From the NCBI GenBank assembly GCA_963701815.1, contig CAVPBN010000046.1, forward strand, positions 186,001 through 250,000: a stretch of DNA of 64,000 nt. Reading direction: 5' to 3'. The position numbers and the translations under genes are program-made. This document shows, piece after piece, positions 8,793 to 19,279 of the stretch. The notes below the pieces were generated by a model. The model saw only the letters and a list, made by a program, of their open reading frames with translations. It searched no databases and was not told the DNA's origin. Source of the DNA: AP-15 sp963701815. GTDB taxonomy: Bacteria; Pseudomonadota; Alphaproteobacteria; ATCC43930; CGMCC-115725. The first letter of the stretch is position 1. Every line of letters starts with the position of its first letter.

Positions 8793-10564
8793 ATGCTGCT
8801 TGGCCTCGCCATACGCGACGTGGTCCTGATCGACCGGCTCGATCTGGCGTTTCGATCGGGATTGTCCGTCTTGACCGGCGAGACCGGGGCCGGCAAGTCG
8901 ATCCTGCTCGATGCGCTCGGGCTGGCCCTGGGTCGGCGGGCCGAGCCGGGCCTGGTGCGCGCCGGGGCCGGCGAGGCGACGGTCGTCGCCGAATTTGTCG
9001 TCGGGCGCGACCATCCGGCGCGCGCGCTGCTGTCCGGGGCCGGGCTCGACGGCACGGGGGACGCCCTGGTGGTGCGCCGGGTATTGGGCGCCGATGGTCG
9101 CAGCCGTGCCTTTGTCGACGATCGACCGGCCAGCGTTGGTCTGCTGCGCGAGCTTGGCGACAGTCTGGTCGAGATCCAGGGCCAGTTCGAACAGCGGGGA
9201 CTGCTCGAACCGGCCAATCATCGGGCGGTCCTCGACGCGTTCGCCGAGGGCCCGGTGAGCCCAGCCGCGCTCGCCCAAGCCTGGGACGGGTGGTGCCAGG
9301 CGCGACGCCGCGAGACCGCAGCAGCCCGGCTCGCCGCCCAAAGCCGCGACGAAGAGGACCTGACCCGCCATCAACTCGCCGAACTCGACGCGCTCAAACC
9401 GGAGTATCGGCGAGGAGGAGAGCCTCGCCGATCGCCGGATCTTGTTGCAAAACGGCGAACGCCTGGCCGAGATCCTCGGCGAGGCGATCGGCGACCTCGA
9501 CGGCGAGGCGGGGGCCGGCGCGGCGCTCGCCCGCGCCGCCCGTCGGTTGGAGCGCGCGCGCGACCGCGCCCAAGGGCTGCTCAATTCGGCGCTCGCTGCG
9601 GCCGAACGCGCGGTCGCCGAAACCGAGGAGGCGCTGGCCGCGCTCGCCGCCGCCGCGCGCGGCATCGAACTCGACCCCGGCGCACTGGAGTTCGGTCGAG
9701 GAGCGACTGTTCGCATTGCGGGCATTGGCCCGCAAGCACCAGGTGGCGGTCGCCGAGTTGCCGGCGTTGCGCGACCGGCTGATCGACCGGCTCGCCGCGC
9801 TCGAGGCCGGGACCGCGGATGCCGAACAGCTCGCCCGCGCCACCGCCGATGCCCGCAGGCGATTCGTTGCCGCGGCGGCGGCGGTCTCGCAAGCGCGCGA
9901 AGCTGCCGCGGCCCGCCTCGATGCCGGGGTACAGGCAGAGCTGAGACCGCTGCGGCTCGACAAGGCGCGCTTTCGCACCGTCCTGACGCCGCTGGGCGAG
10001 CCCGATTGGGGCGAGCATGGTTGCGAACGCGTCCATTTCGAAATCGCCACCAACATCGGGGCGGCTTTCGGGCCGCTCGCGCGGATCGCCTCGGGCGGCG
10101 AGTTGTCGCGGTTCATGCTGGCGTTGAAACTGGTGCTGGCCGGCACCTCGTCGGCGCCTACCGTGATCTTCGACGAGGTCGACAGCGGTATCGGCGGCGC
10201 CGTCGCGGCGGCGGTCGGCGAGCGGCTGCAGCGGCTCGCCGACCGCCTGCAGGTGCTGGTCGTCACCCATTCGCCGCAGGTCGCGGCACGCGGCGCCTGG
10301 CACTGGCGGGTCGCCAAGCATCCCTTCGACCACCGGACCGTGACCCGCGTCGAGGAGCTCGATCCGGCCGCCAGACAGGAGGAGATCGCCCGCATGCTGT
10401 CCGGCCGCACCGTCACGGCGGAGGCGCGCGCTGCGGCGGCCAGCCTGATCGCCGCCGGCCTGACCACCCCCAGGACGGCCGCCTCCCGCTCGGCGAACGG
10501 CCGGCCGGCCGGCGAGGAGCGACGGACGGAACGCGCCGCGAGGCGTTCTCGCGAGCCGGTATGA
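8793..10564 (+). pseudogene. recN: DNA repair protein RecN, two frameshifts
   Basis: SMC-like ATPase of recombinational double-strand-break repair. Walker A GETGAGKS at residues 29-36 and a Q-loop segment EIQGQFEQRGLLE lie in the first frame; a coiled-coil segment rich in Ala, Arg and Glu follows in a second frame from about 9412; from about 9695 a third frame carries the rest of the coiled coil, the signature RIASGGELSRFMLAL and Walker B TVIFDEVDSGIGG. Corrected length near 590 residues is typical. Two single-base frame switches in an otherwise complete housekeeping gene suggest sequencing indels. The stop overlaps the ligA start (ATGA at 10561-10564), implying translational coupling. Confidence 0.9.
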
Positions 10565-12702
10565 ACGTCTCCAGCGCGCGCCGTTTCGAGCCTGATTCGC
10601 GGCCGGTCGAGCAGCTGACCGAGGACGAGGCCGCCGCCGAGCTGAAAATTCTCGCCGAGGAGATCGCGCGGCACGACCGACTTTATCACCGCGACGCCGC
10701 ACCCGAGATCTCCGACGCGGATTACGACGCACTGCGTCTGCGCAACGCTGCCGTCGAAACCCGCTTTCCCGAACTGGTTCGCGGCGACAGCCCGCAGCAC
10801 CGGGTCGGCGCCGCACCCGCCGCAGGCTTTGCCAAGGTCACCCATACGCGGCCGATGCTGTCGCTCGAAAATGCGTTCGAGGAGGCCGATGTCCGCGATT
10901 TCTTCGCCGGCATTCGAAATTTCTTCAGTCGGCCGGCGGATCGCGAGCTGGTCGCCGAGGATACGATCGAGATCATGGTCGAGCCGAAGATCGACGGGCT
11001 CTCGCTCGGCCTGCGCTATCGGAACGGCCGGCTGGTCCAGGGCGCGACCCGCGGCGACGGCGTCACCGGGGAGGATGTCAGCGCCAATATCCGTACATTG
11101 GCGAGCGTGCCCGAATCGCTTGCCGGCACGGACTGGCCCGAGGTGATCGAAATCCGCGGCGAAGTTTATATGGAGCGCACCGGTTTTTTCGCGCTGAACG
11201 AGGAGCGCGCGGCGGCCGGCGAGCCTGTTTTCGCCAATCCGCGCAATGCCGCCGCGGGCTCGTTGCGCCAGCTCGACCCGACGGTCACGGCGCGCCGGCC
11301 GCTCAAATTCTTCGCTTATGCCTGGGGCGAAACCAGCGCGCCCTTTGCCCGCACCCACGCCGAGGCATTGGCGCGGTTCGACGCCTGGGGGCTGACGGTC
11401 AACGACCGATCGCGGCTGTGCCGCGGCCTCGACCAGGTATTGGCCTACTACCGTGACATCGCCGCCGATCGGGCGGCGATGCCTTATGACATCGACGGCG
11501 TCGTCTACAAGGTCAACGACCTCGGCTTGCAGGAGCGGCTCGGCATGGTCAGCCGCGCGCCGCGCTGGGCCTTGGCGCATAAATTCCCGGCCCAGCAGGC
11601 GCAGACCGTGCTCAACGACATCCTGATCTCGGTTGGACGGCAGGGCTCGCTGACCCCGGTCGCGGCGCTGGAGCCGATTACCGTCGGCGGCGTCGTCGTG
11701 CAGCGCGCGACCTTGCACAACGAGGACGAGATCGAGCGCAAGGATGTCCGCATCGGCGACACTGTGATCGTCCAGCGCGCCGGCGACGTAATCCCGCAGA
11801 TCGTCGGGGTTGTGCTCGATCGCCGTCCGGCCGGGGCGGGGCCCTACCGCTTTCCCGATCACTGCCCGGTCTGCAACAGCCTCGCCGTGCGCGAGCCGGG
11901 CATGGTCGCGCGCCGCTGCACCGGCGGCCTGATCTGCGCGGCGCAGGCGGTCGAGCGGCTCAAGCATTTCGTCGCCCGCGACGGCTTCGATATCGAAGGT
12001 CTCGGCGCCAAACATATCCAGGCGTTCTGGGAAGACGGACTGATCCGCCGGCCGGGCGACATTTTCCGGCTCGATCCCGAAATCATCGCTGGGCGGGAAG
12101 GCTGGGGCGAGGTCAGCGCCCGAAAGCTGGTCGTCGCGATCGACGAGCGCCGCCGGATCGGGCTCGATCGCTTCATCAACGCGCTCGGCATCCCACAGGT
12201 CGGTCAGGCGACGGCGCGGCTGCTCGCCCGCCACTATCGTTCGCTTGCCGCCTGGCGTCGCGAGATGGAGGCGGCGCAAGACGCTGAGAGCGAGGCGCGC
12301 TCGGGTCTGATCGACATCCACGGCATCGGCGCCGACATGGCCGCCGACATCATCGGCTTTTTCGCCGAGCCGCATAACCGCGCGGTGCTCGACGATCTGG
12401 CGGGCGAGATCGCGGTGCTCGATTACGCGGCGCCGGTGTCGCGCGCCGTCTCGTCGCTCGCCGGTAAGACCATCGTCTTCACCGGTGCGCTCGCGGCGAT
12501 GAGCCGGTCCGAGGCGAAAGCGCGCGCCGAGGCGCTGGGCGCCAATGTGACCAGTTCGGTCTCGGCCAAGACCGATTATGTCGTCGCCGGCGTCGATCCC
12601 GGCTCGAAGGCGACGCGGGCCGCGGCGCTCGGCGTCACCGTGCTCGACGAAGCAGCGTGGCTGGCGCTCGCCGCCGACACCGCCGGCGCTGCCGCGGGTT
12701 GA
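10561..12702 (+). CDS. ligA: NAD-dependent DNA ligase
   Basis: Seals nicks in replication and repair using NAD+. 713 residues, slightly long but normal for Alphaproteobacteria. The adenylation domain carries the active-site lysine, K143, in EPKIDGLSLGL; further nucleotidyltransferase motifs include RGDGVTGEDVS, IRGEVYM and FANPRNAAAGSLRQLDP. Then an OB fold, a zinc finger (CPVC...CTGGLIC, about residues 435-460), helix-hairpin-helix repeats, and a C-terminal BRCT domain beginning near LAGKTIVFTGALA. The ATG overlaps the recN stop by four bases, so the pair is probably co-transcribed. Frame intact throughout. Confidence 0.96.
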   Translation: MNVSSARRFEPDSRPVEQLTEDEAAAELKILAEEIARHDRLYHRDAAPEISDADYDALRLRNAAVETRFPELVRGDSPQHRVGAAPAAGFAKVTHTRPMLSLENAFEEADVRDFFAGIRNFFSRPADRELVAEDTIEIMVEPKIDGLSLGLRYRNGRLVQGATRGDGVTGEDVSANIRTLASVPESLAGTDWPEVIEIRGEVYMERTGFFALNEERAAAGEPVFANPRNAAAGSLRQLDPTVTARRPLKFFAYAWGETSAPFARTHAEALARFDAWGLTVNDRSRLCRGLDQVLAYYRDIAADRAAMPYDIDGVVYKVNDLGLQERLGMVSRAPRWALAHKFPAQQAQTVLNDILISVGRQGSLTPVAALEPITVGGVVVQRATLHNEDEIERKDVRIGDTVIVQRAGDVIPQIVGVVLDRRPAGAGPYRFPDHCPVCNSLAVREPGMVARRCTGGLICAAQAVERLKHFVARDGFDIEGLGAKHIQAFWEDGLIRRPGDIFRLDPEIIAGREGWGEVSARKLVVAIDERRRIGLDRFINALGIPQVGQATARLLARHYRSLAAWRREMEAAQDAESEARSGLIDIHGIGADMAADIIGFFAEPHNRAVLDDLAGEIAVLDYAAPVSRAVSSLAGKTIVFTGALAAMSRSEAKARAEALGANVTSSVSAKTDYVVAGVDPGSKATRAAALGVTVLDEAAWLALAADTAGAAAG

Positions 12703-12708
12703 TCGCGG

Positions 12709-13698
12709 GTGGTGTCCCGGATCGGCACATCTGTCGGTGAAGCTAGGAGCGAGCCGCGCCTGGCGTTCGATGGCGCCGTCACGGCCGATCTGTGGCCATT
12801 ACCGCCCGATCCGGATCCGTTGGTCGTGGGCTGCGGGAGGATCTGCACGAACCGGCGTCTGCCGCGGCGCCGCCATCGCCGTCGGCTCGGTTCGGAGGAC
12901 CGCGACCGGCCGGTCGGATCGACCTTGCGGGACCGGCCGTTCGGCTCGATCGGCTCGTTGCTGCTGCATCTCCTCCCGTTGCTGCTGCTGATCGATTGGC
13001 CGATGCGGCCGCCGGCCGAAATCGCGCCGATCCCGGTTCAACTGGTCGTCGAGCCGCCGCCGGCGCCAAAGCCGGCCTCGAAACCCAATCCAAAACCGGC
13101 GCCGCCGCCCACCGGCAGACTGGCGTCTGACGACATCGGCGACACCCAGGCAAAGGGACGCGATGCGGCAGAGAGCCGGGAACCGGCGCCGGGCAATGCG
13201 CCGCCGGCAAACCAGCCGGCGCCGGCGAAAGCGCCGAAAAAGACCGCAGAAATCATCCCGCCGCCCGCTGCGCCGGATGCGCGTGCGCCTCCCTTGCCGC
13301 CGCCGCCCAAGCCGAAGCCGACCTCGCAGCAGCCGCTTCGTCATGGCGAGGGACGGCCGCACCTGGTGCTTCGGCCGGCGAGATTTCCAGGACCCGCCGC
13401 CACCCGCGACGAATATCTCGCCTACCTCGCCACCTTGACCCGGCAGCACATCGGGCTGCTGCCGCTCGGGGTGGTTGCCGGGCGGCGCGGCGAGACCGTG
13501 ATCGACATACTGGTGCTCGACAACGGAACCGTCGCCATGCTGAAGGTCGGGCGCAGTTCGGGCTATCCCGACATCGACGGCAGGATCGAAAAGATGATCG
13601 CCGCGGTCGGTAGGTTTCCGCCGCTGCCGCAATGGTTTCAGGGACCGAGCATGCGGCTCGAATTCCGGCTCAAATTCCCCGAGGCGCTGGAGAATTGA
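12709..13698 (+). CDS. TonB-like envelope protein
   Basis: Architecture of a TonB-type energy transducer: a charged amino end, one hydrophobic segment at about residues 81-97 (GSIGSLLLHLLPLLLLI), a long Pro/Ala/Lys-rich span (about 100-220) able to cross the periplasm, and a C-terminal globular domain of about 100 residues with the TonB_C look (VIDILVLDNGTVAMLKV, SGYPDIDGRIEKMI, FPPLP). No exbB or exbD is adjacent, and no TonB-dependent receptor is in the window. The GTG start at 12709 directly follows ligA but is uncertain; a start nearer the membrane segment is possible. Could alternatively be a TolA-like or other proline-rich envelope spacer protein. Confidence 0.6.
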   Translation: MVSRIGTSVGEARSEPRLAFDGAVTADLWPLPPDPDPLVVGCGRICTNRRLPRRRHRRRLGSEDRDRPVGSTLRDRPFGSIGSLLLHLLPLLLLIDWPMRPPAEIAPIPVQLVVEPPPAPKPASKPNPKPAPPPTGRLASDDIGDTQAKGRDAAESREPAPGNAPPANQPAPAKAPKKTAEIIPPPAAPDARAPPLPPPPKPKPTSQQPLRHGEGRPHLVLRPARFPGPAATRDEYLAYLATLTRQHIGLLPLGVVAGRRGETVIDILVLDNGTVAMLKVGRSSGYPDIDGRIEKMIAAVGRFPPLPQWFQGPSMRLEFRLKFPEALEN

Positions 13699-15046
13699 GC
13701 GGGCAGGCGCCGGCGCTCGGGCGAAGCGGTCATCGGCGTGCCGCAGGCGCCGCAACGCTCGCCGCGCGCATCGTGCGGCACTGGCGCCCGCGGACGCCGC
13801 GCCGGCGAGGGCTGCTGGCCTTTCTCGGGCCGGGGCTGATCACCGGAGCATCGGACGACGATCCGAGCGGCATCGCCACCTATTCGCAGGTCGGCGCGCA
13901 ATTCGGCTACGATATGGCCTGGGTCATGCTGTCACCTGGCCGCTGATGGCGGCGATCCAGGAGATCAGCGCCCGCATCGGCCGGGTCACCGGCGAGGGGA
14001 TCGCCGGCAATATCTGCTCCCATTATCCGCATTGGGTATTGCAGCCGATCGTCGGGTTGCTGCTGATCGCCAACGTCATCAATCTCGGCGCCGATCTCGG
14101 TGCGATGGGGGCTGCTTTACTGCTGCTGCTGGGCGGCTCGGCGCGTCTCTACGTCACCGGGTTCGCTGCACTGTGTGCCCTGCTCGAAGTATTTCTGCGC
14201 TATGAAAGTTACGTCCGGATCCTGAAGTGGACGGCGGTGTCGCTGTTCGCCTATGTCGCGACGGCGCTGGCGGTCGATGTGCCGTGGCGAATGGTCGCCT
14301 ACCACACGCTCGTGCCGAGCCTGATCTGGCACAAGGATTACCTGGTCGCCATCGTCGCCGTTCTCGGCACGACGATCACGCCCTACTGCTTTTTCTGGCA
14401 ATCCTCGGAGGAGGCCGAGGAGGAGCGCATCGACCCCGCGGCGCATCGGCTGATCGACGCCCCGGCCGAGTCATCGGCCGAGATCGGGCGCATCCGCGTC
14501 GATACCTATCTCGGCATGGGGTTTTCCAACCTGATCAGCCTGTTCATCATCATCACCGCGGCGGCCACGCTGAATGCGCACGGTATCGACGATATCCAGG
14601 ATTCGGCCCAGGCGGCCGAGGCATTGCGCCCGATCGCCGGCGAGCTGACCTTTGTCGTGTTCGCCGCCGGCATCATCGGCACCGGCCTGCTCGCCGTGCC
14701 GGTGCTGGCGGGCTCGGCTGCCTATGCGATCGGCGAGGCCTTTGGCTGGCCGACCGGGCTCGGCCGCCGGCCGAAGGACGCCAGGGCATTTTACGGCACG
14801 ATCGCCGGCGCCACCCTGATCGGCGTTGCGATCAACTTTGTCGATATCGACCCGATAAAGGCGCTGTTCTGGTGTGCGGTGTTGAACGGCGTCGTCGCGG
14901 TGCCGCTGATGGTCGTGATCATGATCATGGCCAGGCAAAAACTGGTGATGGGGCCGCTGACGATCCCGCTGCCGTTGACGGCGTTGGGCTGGCTGTCGAC
15001 CGGGGTTATGGCCGCCGCCGTCGCGGCGATGTTCGCCACCTGGTAG
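13695..15046 (+). pseudogene. Nramp-family divalent metal transporter, one frameshift
   Basis: Proton-coupled Mn2+/Fe2+ type transporter of the Nramp family. The first helix carries the metal-site motif DDDPSGIATYSQVGAQFGY; after a single missing base near 13932 (CTGTCACCTGG where CTGTTCACCTGG would restore LFTWPLM) the frame continues with MAAIQEISARIGRVTGEG and about ten more membrane segments to a normal end. Corrected length about 450 residues. Translation probably starts at TTG 13695, overlapping the stop of the TonB-like gene, though later starts are possible. All conserved segments are present, so an assembly error is likely. Confidence 0.82.
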
Positions 15047-15055
15047 CGCCGCCGA

Positions 15056-15214
15056 TCACGGATCGCCGGTGGCGCCCGGCGGCGCCTCGTCGTCGATGCC
15101 GGTCTTGCGCAACGCGGCGCGCTCCTGCTGCTGCCTGATCTTTTCTTCCTTTTTCGCCTTCTTGAGACGATCGCGTTCGGCGCGTTCGAGCCGATAATTG
15201 GGCCGGTACGGCAT
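15056..15214 (-). CDS. small conserved basic protein (52 aa)
   Basis: Reads MPYRPNYRLERAERDRLKKA, continues with KKEEKIRQQQ and ends in an acidic tail with EAPPGATGDP. Strongly charged and probably helical. Small proteins starting MPYRPNYRLERAERDR are recurrent, uncharacterised alphaproteobacterial products, which supports a real gene despite the length. The ATG is at 15212-15214 and the TGA at 15056-15058, 9 bp from the Nramp stop on the other strand. No function is proposed. Confidence 0.72.
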   Translation of the reverse strand: MPYRPNYRLERAERDRLKKAKKEEKIRQQQERAALRKTGIDDEAPPGATGDP

Positions 15215-15416
15215 TCCATGGCACTCCCTGCGAAGCGTCGGCGGCGGCCGACCGGGATCTTGCTAGAACCGGCGCCGGCCGACCCGGATGCGGGCAACGC
15301 CGACATCGGCAAAGCGAGGCCGAAAGCATTCTATGCATAAATCTGGGGTTACAGCCGCGATTTTTCGACCGCGATCCGCTCGATCGTGCAACCGCGTCCG
15401 GCGGTCTTGTCGGCGC

Positions 15417-17100
15417 TCAGCCCCGCGGCGATGCTTCGAAAGGGAACTGGAAGACGTTGGCCGGCTCGTCGCGGAAATCGCGCGTGCGCCGCAGCCGTTT
15501 GGTCATCGCGGCGACATAGGGCGCCGCGGCGCAAACCATCGCGATGTGCTCTTCGTTCAGCGCCAGCCCGGCGCGCCGAAATGCCGCCACGGCGAGGTCG
15601 CGCGTGCCGGGATCGCCGACCGGTTCCGGCGTCGGGATCGTCGGCAGTGCGGTCGAGAAGCGAGCGTTGGGATCGAGCACCGGCCGCCGCCGGCGCCAGG
15701 GGGTCGCCTGTTCGTAGGCGTGGGCGGCCCGCAATACCGTCGCTTCAGCGAAAGGGCGGCCGACGATCTGCAATGACAGCGGCAGCCCCGTATCCGTAAA
15801 GCCCATGCATTGCGCAAGGGCTGGGCCCCCGGTGACATTGAACGGCGTCGTCAGCGACGCATGCTGCCAGAACCGGATCGTGCGCCACGCGTCGAGCCGT
15901 GGCGCCGGGCCGGGACCCGTTGGCGCCAGCAGCACATCGTATTTCGCATAGATCGGCATCATCTCTGCCAGCATCGTTCGCCGCTCGCGCTGCGCCTGCA
16001 CGTAATCGGAACTGTTGTAGAGGATTGCGGGTAGGGCGCGGCCGAGGAAATCGCTGCCGAACTCATGCGGTCTGGTGAGCAGCTCCTCCTCGTGGATCGC
16101 GTATTGCTCGCTTTCGGCGATTGTAATCTTGACCGCGTAGTAGTCGGCTGCCGGTCGGATGCGGACCTCTTCGAGCCTGGCGCCGAGCGAGCGAAACACG
16201 GCATAGGCCTCATCGAGTGCCGCATGCACCTCGGGCGCCACCGCCAGCGTCCTCGTCATAGAGATGACGCAGGACGCCGATCCGCAGCCCCCTGATGTCG
16301 CCGGTCAAAGCGGCGCGATAGTCGGGTGTCTCGCGGTCGGCGCTCGCCGGGTCCTTCGGGTCGTACCCGGCAAGCGCCTGCAGCATGATCGCGCAATCTT
16401 CGACCGTCCAGGTCATCGGGCCGGCATGGTCGAAGGTAAAGGAGTTGGCGTACACACCGGCTCGGCTGACGAGCCCGTAGGTCGGTTTCAGCCCGACGAT
16501 GCCGCACAGCGCTGCCGGACCTCGGATCGAGCCGCCGGTGTCGGAGCCCATGGCGCCGGGTACGAAACCGGCGGCGACCGCGGCGCCGGCGCCGCTCGAC
16601 GAACCGCCGGTGAAATGCTCCCGATTCCAGGGATTGCGGGCCGGCGGCCAGGGCAGATCGAAGGACGGCCCGCCATGGGCGAATTCATGGGTCGCGAGTT
16701 TGCCGATCAGGACGGCGCCGGCCCGGTAGAGCCGCGCAACCGTCGTCGCATCCTCGCTGGGGACGTAGCTCCGGCAGATCTTCGAGTGGCTCGTCGTGCG
16801 GATGCCGGCGGTGCAGTAAATGTCCTTGAGGCCGAACGGTATCCCGTGCAGCGGGCCGCGATAATCGCCGGCCATGATCTGGCGCTCGGCGATACGCGCC
16901 TGTTCGCGCGCCCGTTCCGGCGTCATCAGCAGGAATGCGTTGAGTTGCGGATCGAGCTTGTCGATGCGCGCGATCAGGGCGTCGGCCAACTCGACCGGGG
17001 ACAAGCGGCGACGCTCGATCAGGCGCGCCATGTCGGCGATCGTCAGCCAATGGAGTTCGGTCATAGGGGATATCGGGTCGGATGTCGCATCGTCGGGCAT
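15417..17100 (-). pseudogene. amidase-signature hydrolase, one frameshift
   Basis: Amidase signature family (GatA-like fold) hydrolase acting on an unknown amide. The Ser-cisSer-Lys triad is visible: Lys in PFGLKDIY, serines in TGGSSSGAGAAVAAG and GSDTGGSIRGPA. The frame is lost near 16248 and continues in the next frame with LAVAPEVHAALDEAYAVF to the normal C-terminus. Corrected length about 560 residues. The start chosen, ATG 17100, has GGAG eight bases upstream; ATG 17106 and 17064 are alternatives. It lies at the downstream end of a reverse-strand group with glutathionyl-hydroquinone reductase, SDR and GST genes. Fits an amide-releasing step in catabolism, but no substrate can be read from the sequence. 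Confidence 0.84.
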
Positions 17101-17308
17101 GCTCATCGCTCCGCATTTCGGATTGCACGAATGATCGCATGGCCATGCTCCGGTCGAGCTCGGTCGCGATGCCGACCAATTCTCTCAGGTCGACGGTATC
17201 GATCGACACCAGCGGCATCCGGTTCGGATGACGAAGGCAGCCTTATCGATCGAATGCCGAGGCAGGCTTCTGGCGGCACGGTAAAGGAGCTCTGTGTCCG
17301 AGGCCGGG

Positions 17309-18271
17309 TCAGGCGGCGGCGAGCCGGGAACGGTCGTGCGGCGCCGAGAGGTCGAGCGCCGGGCCAAGCGGCAGTATGCCCCTCGGGTTGAGGTGGCGCA
17401 TGCCGCCGTAATAGCCGAGCTTGATCTTTTGGAAGTCTACGGTCGCCGCCACCCCTGGCATCTGGTAGATCTCGCGGGTGTAGTTCGAGAGATTGCGGTA
17501 GTCGGCCAGGCGACGCAAATTACACTTGAACAACACGTAATAGACGGTATCGAAGCGCACCAGTGTCGGGAACAGCCGCAGATCGGCTTCGGTGAAGCGG
17601 TCGCCGACAAGCCAGCGCCGGCGGGAGAGGCGCGTCTCCAATTCGTCCAACGCAGCGAACAGATTGTGGAACGCCTGCTCGTAGGCTTCCTGGCTCTTGG
17701 CAAGGCCGGCGCGATAGACGCCGTTGTTGATGTTGTCGTAGACGAAGCGATTGATCTCGTCGATCTCGCTGCGCAACGAGGCCGGGTAGAGGTCGAGGGC
17801 CGGGTCGCCGAACTCATCGAATTCCGAGTTCAGCATGCGGATGATCTCGGACAATTCGTTGTTGACGATCGTCTTTGTCTTGCGGTCCCACAATACCGGC
17901 ACCGTGGCGCGACCGGTATAGTCGAGCCGGGCGGCGGTATAGACTTGATGGACATGAAAGACGCCGTTCTTCGGCGCCAAATCGTCAAAGCCGTGCGAAT
18001 AGGCCCAGCCCTCGCCCTTCGGCAGATCGGACTCGAGCAGAGGCACCGCGCCTTCGATGCGCTTCAACGCACGCATCAAGACGGTGCGGTGCGCCCATGG
18101 GCAGGACGGCGCGGTGACGAGCTGGTAGCGGCCGCGCTCGGCCGGAAACCCCGAACTGCCGTCCCGGCTCACGCGATCGCGAAAGCTCGAATCGGGACGC
18201 AGAAAGGCGCCGCCGAAATCCGCCGGGAGCGGATCGTCATCGAACCATTTTCCATCGACCAGCATGCCCAT
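17309..18271 (-). CDS. yqjG: glutathionyl-hydroquinone reductase (xi-class GST)
   Basis: Predicted to reduce S-glutathionyl-(hydro)quinones with glutathione. 320 residues, the usual length of the xi class. The active-site motif is APSCPWAHRT with Cys57 as the catalytic thiol, preceded by YQLV and followed by the thioredoxin-like element VPVLWDRKTKTIVNNEL; the helical C-terminal domain has RRRWLVGDRFTEADLRLFPTL and ends with a typical HLNPRGILPLGP. Neighbours (SDR, GST, amidase) suggest quinone or aromatic detoxification. Frame intact. Confidence 0.9.
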   Translation of the reverse strand: MGMLVDGKWFDDDPLPADFGGAFLRPDSSFRDRVSRDGSSGFPAERGRYQLVTAPSCPWAHRTVLMRALKRIEGAVPLLESDLPKGEGWAYSHGFDDLAPKNGVFHVHQVYTAARLDYTGRATVPVLWDRKTKTIVNNELSEIIRMLNSEFDEFGDPALDLYPASLRSEIDEINRFVYDNINNGVYRAGLAKSQEAYEQAFHNLFAALDELETRLSRRRWLVGDRFTEADLRLFPTLVRFDTVYYVLFKCNLRRLADYRNLSNYTREIYQMPGVAATVDFQKIKLGYYGGMRHLNPRGILPLGPALDLSAPHDRSRLAAA

Positions 18272-18409
18272 CGCCTACCTCGATCTTTGCCCGTTCAGCG
18301 CTTGAGCACTATCTGGGCAGAAGCTGCGGCGTCCTCGATGCGGCCTCTCCACCAGCGTGCTCAACTCTGAGCCGCGACAATGCCGGCGCCCTCATTCGGC
18401 CCCTCCAGC

Positions 18410-19204
18410 TCATTGGGCGGTGATGCCGCCGTCGATGACGAGCCCCGCGCCGGTCATGAAGGCGGCGTCGTCAGAGGCGAGGAACACAATCCCCCTGGCG
18501 ATGTCGCCAGGCGTGCCCATGCGGCCGATCGGCAGGCGCTCGATGACTTGACGACGCGCCGCCTCGATGTCGTTGGTGCCGAGATTACGCGCCCGCGCGA
18601 CCAGCACCTGGTCGCCCATATCGGTGTCGATTGTCCCGGGATGCATCGAGTTGACCCGAATGCGGTATCCCTTGCGGGCAAATTCGAGCGCGGCAGACTT
18701 GGTGAACAGGGTCACCCCGCCTTTGGTCATCGAATAGAGCGGGTCTTGCGTCGAACCGACGAGGCCCGCGGTCGAGGCGAGGTTGACGATGGCGCTCCCG
18801 TGAGGGCTCTGCTGCGCCGCCTCCCGCAGCGCCGGCAGGCACAGTTTGGTGCCGAGGAACACGCCGGTCAGGTTGACCGCGCACAGCCGCTGCCATTCGG
18901 AAAGGCTGGCGGCTTCGATATCCTTGCCGAGAAACAGCCCAGCGTTATTGACCAGTATGTCGAGCCTGCCGAAACGGCCCAGCACGGCGGCGACTGCGGC
19001 GGTCCAATCCTCCTCGCTGGTCACGTCGAGATGGACGTAAAGAGCTGCGTCCCCGAGCGTACGAGCGGTCTCGCGGCCGCGTTCGTCGAGCAGGTCGCCT
19101 ATCGCCACCGTGGCGCCGGCCTCGACCATCAGCCGCGCAGTCTCGCCGCCGATGCCGCGCGCCGCCCCGGAGATCAGCGCCACCTTGCCGTCCAATCGGT
19201 TCAT
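18410..19204 (-). CDS. SDR family oxidoreductase
   Basis: Classical short-chain dehydrogenase/reductase of 264 residues. NAD(P)-binding GAARGIGG (13-20), NNAG (86-89), and the catalytic Ser144, Tyr157 and Lys161 (LYSMTKGG) are in place; Asp at the end of the second strand (AIGDLLDE) favours NAD over NADP. Clear C-terminal ASDDAAFMTGAGLVIDGG. It sits with GST, glutathionyl-hydroquinone reductase and amidase genes on the same strand. Substrate cannot be assigned. Confidence 0.9.
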   Translation of the reverse strand: MNRLDGKVALISGAARGIGGETARLMVEAGATVAIGDLLDERGRETARTLGDAALYVHLDVTSEEDWTAAVAAVLGRFGRLDILVNNAGLFLGKDIEAASLSEWQRLCAVNLTGVFLGTKLCLPALREAAQQSPHGSAIVNLASTAGLVGSTQDPLYSMTKGGVTLFTKSAALEFARKGYRIRVNSMHPGTIDTDMGDQVLVARARNLGTNDIEAARRQVIERLPIGRMGTPGDIARGIVFLASDDAAFMTGAGLVIDGGITAQ

Positions 19205-19279
19205 CGCCGGCCCTCCCCAGGCGGCTGCGCGATCATGCCGTTCGGGCTCGCGAGCCGAGAACCCGCTCCAGCTTCGCGG

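Noticed and set aside
9394..12375. 993-codon open frame antisense to recN and ligA, and a 569-codon frame antisense to pyk (1626-3335)
   Set aside because: Long antisense frames are expected in GC-rich coding DNA. Both are Arg/Ala/Asp-rich with no family pattern, and the opposite strand carries clear enzymes.
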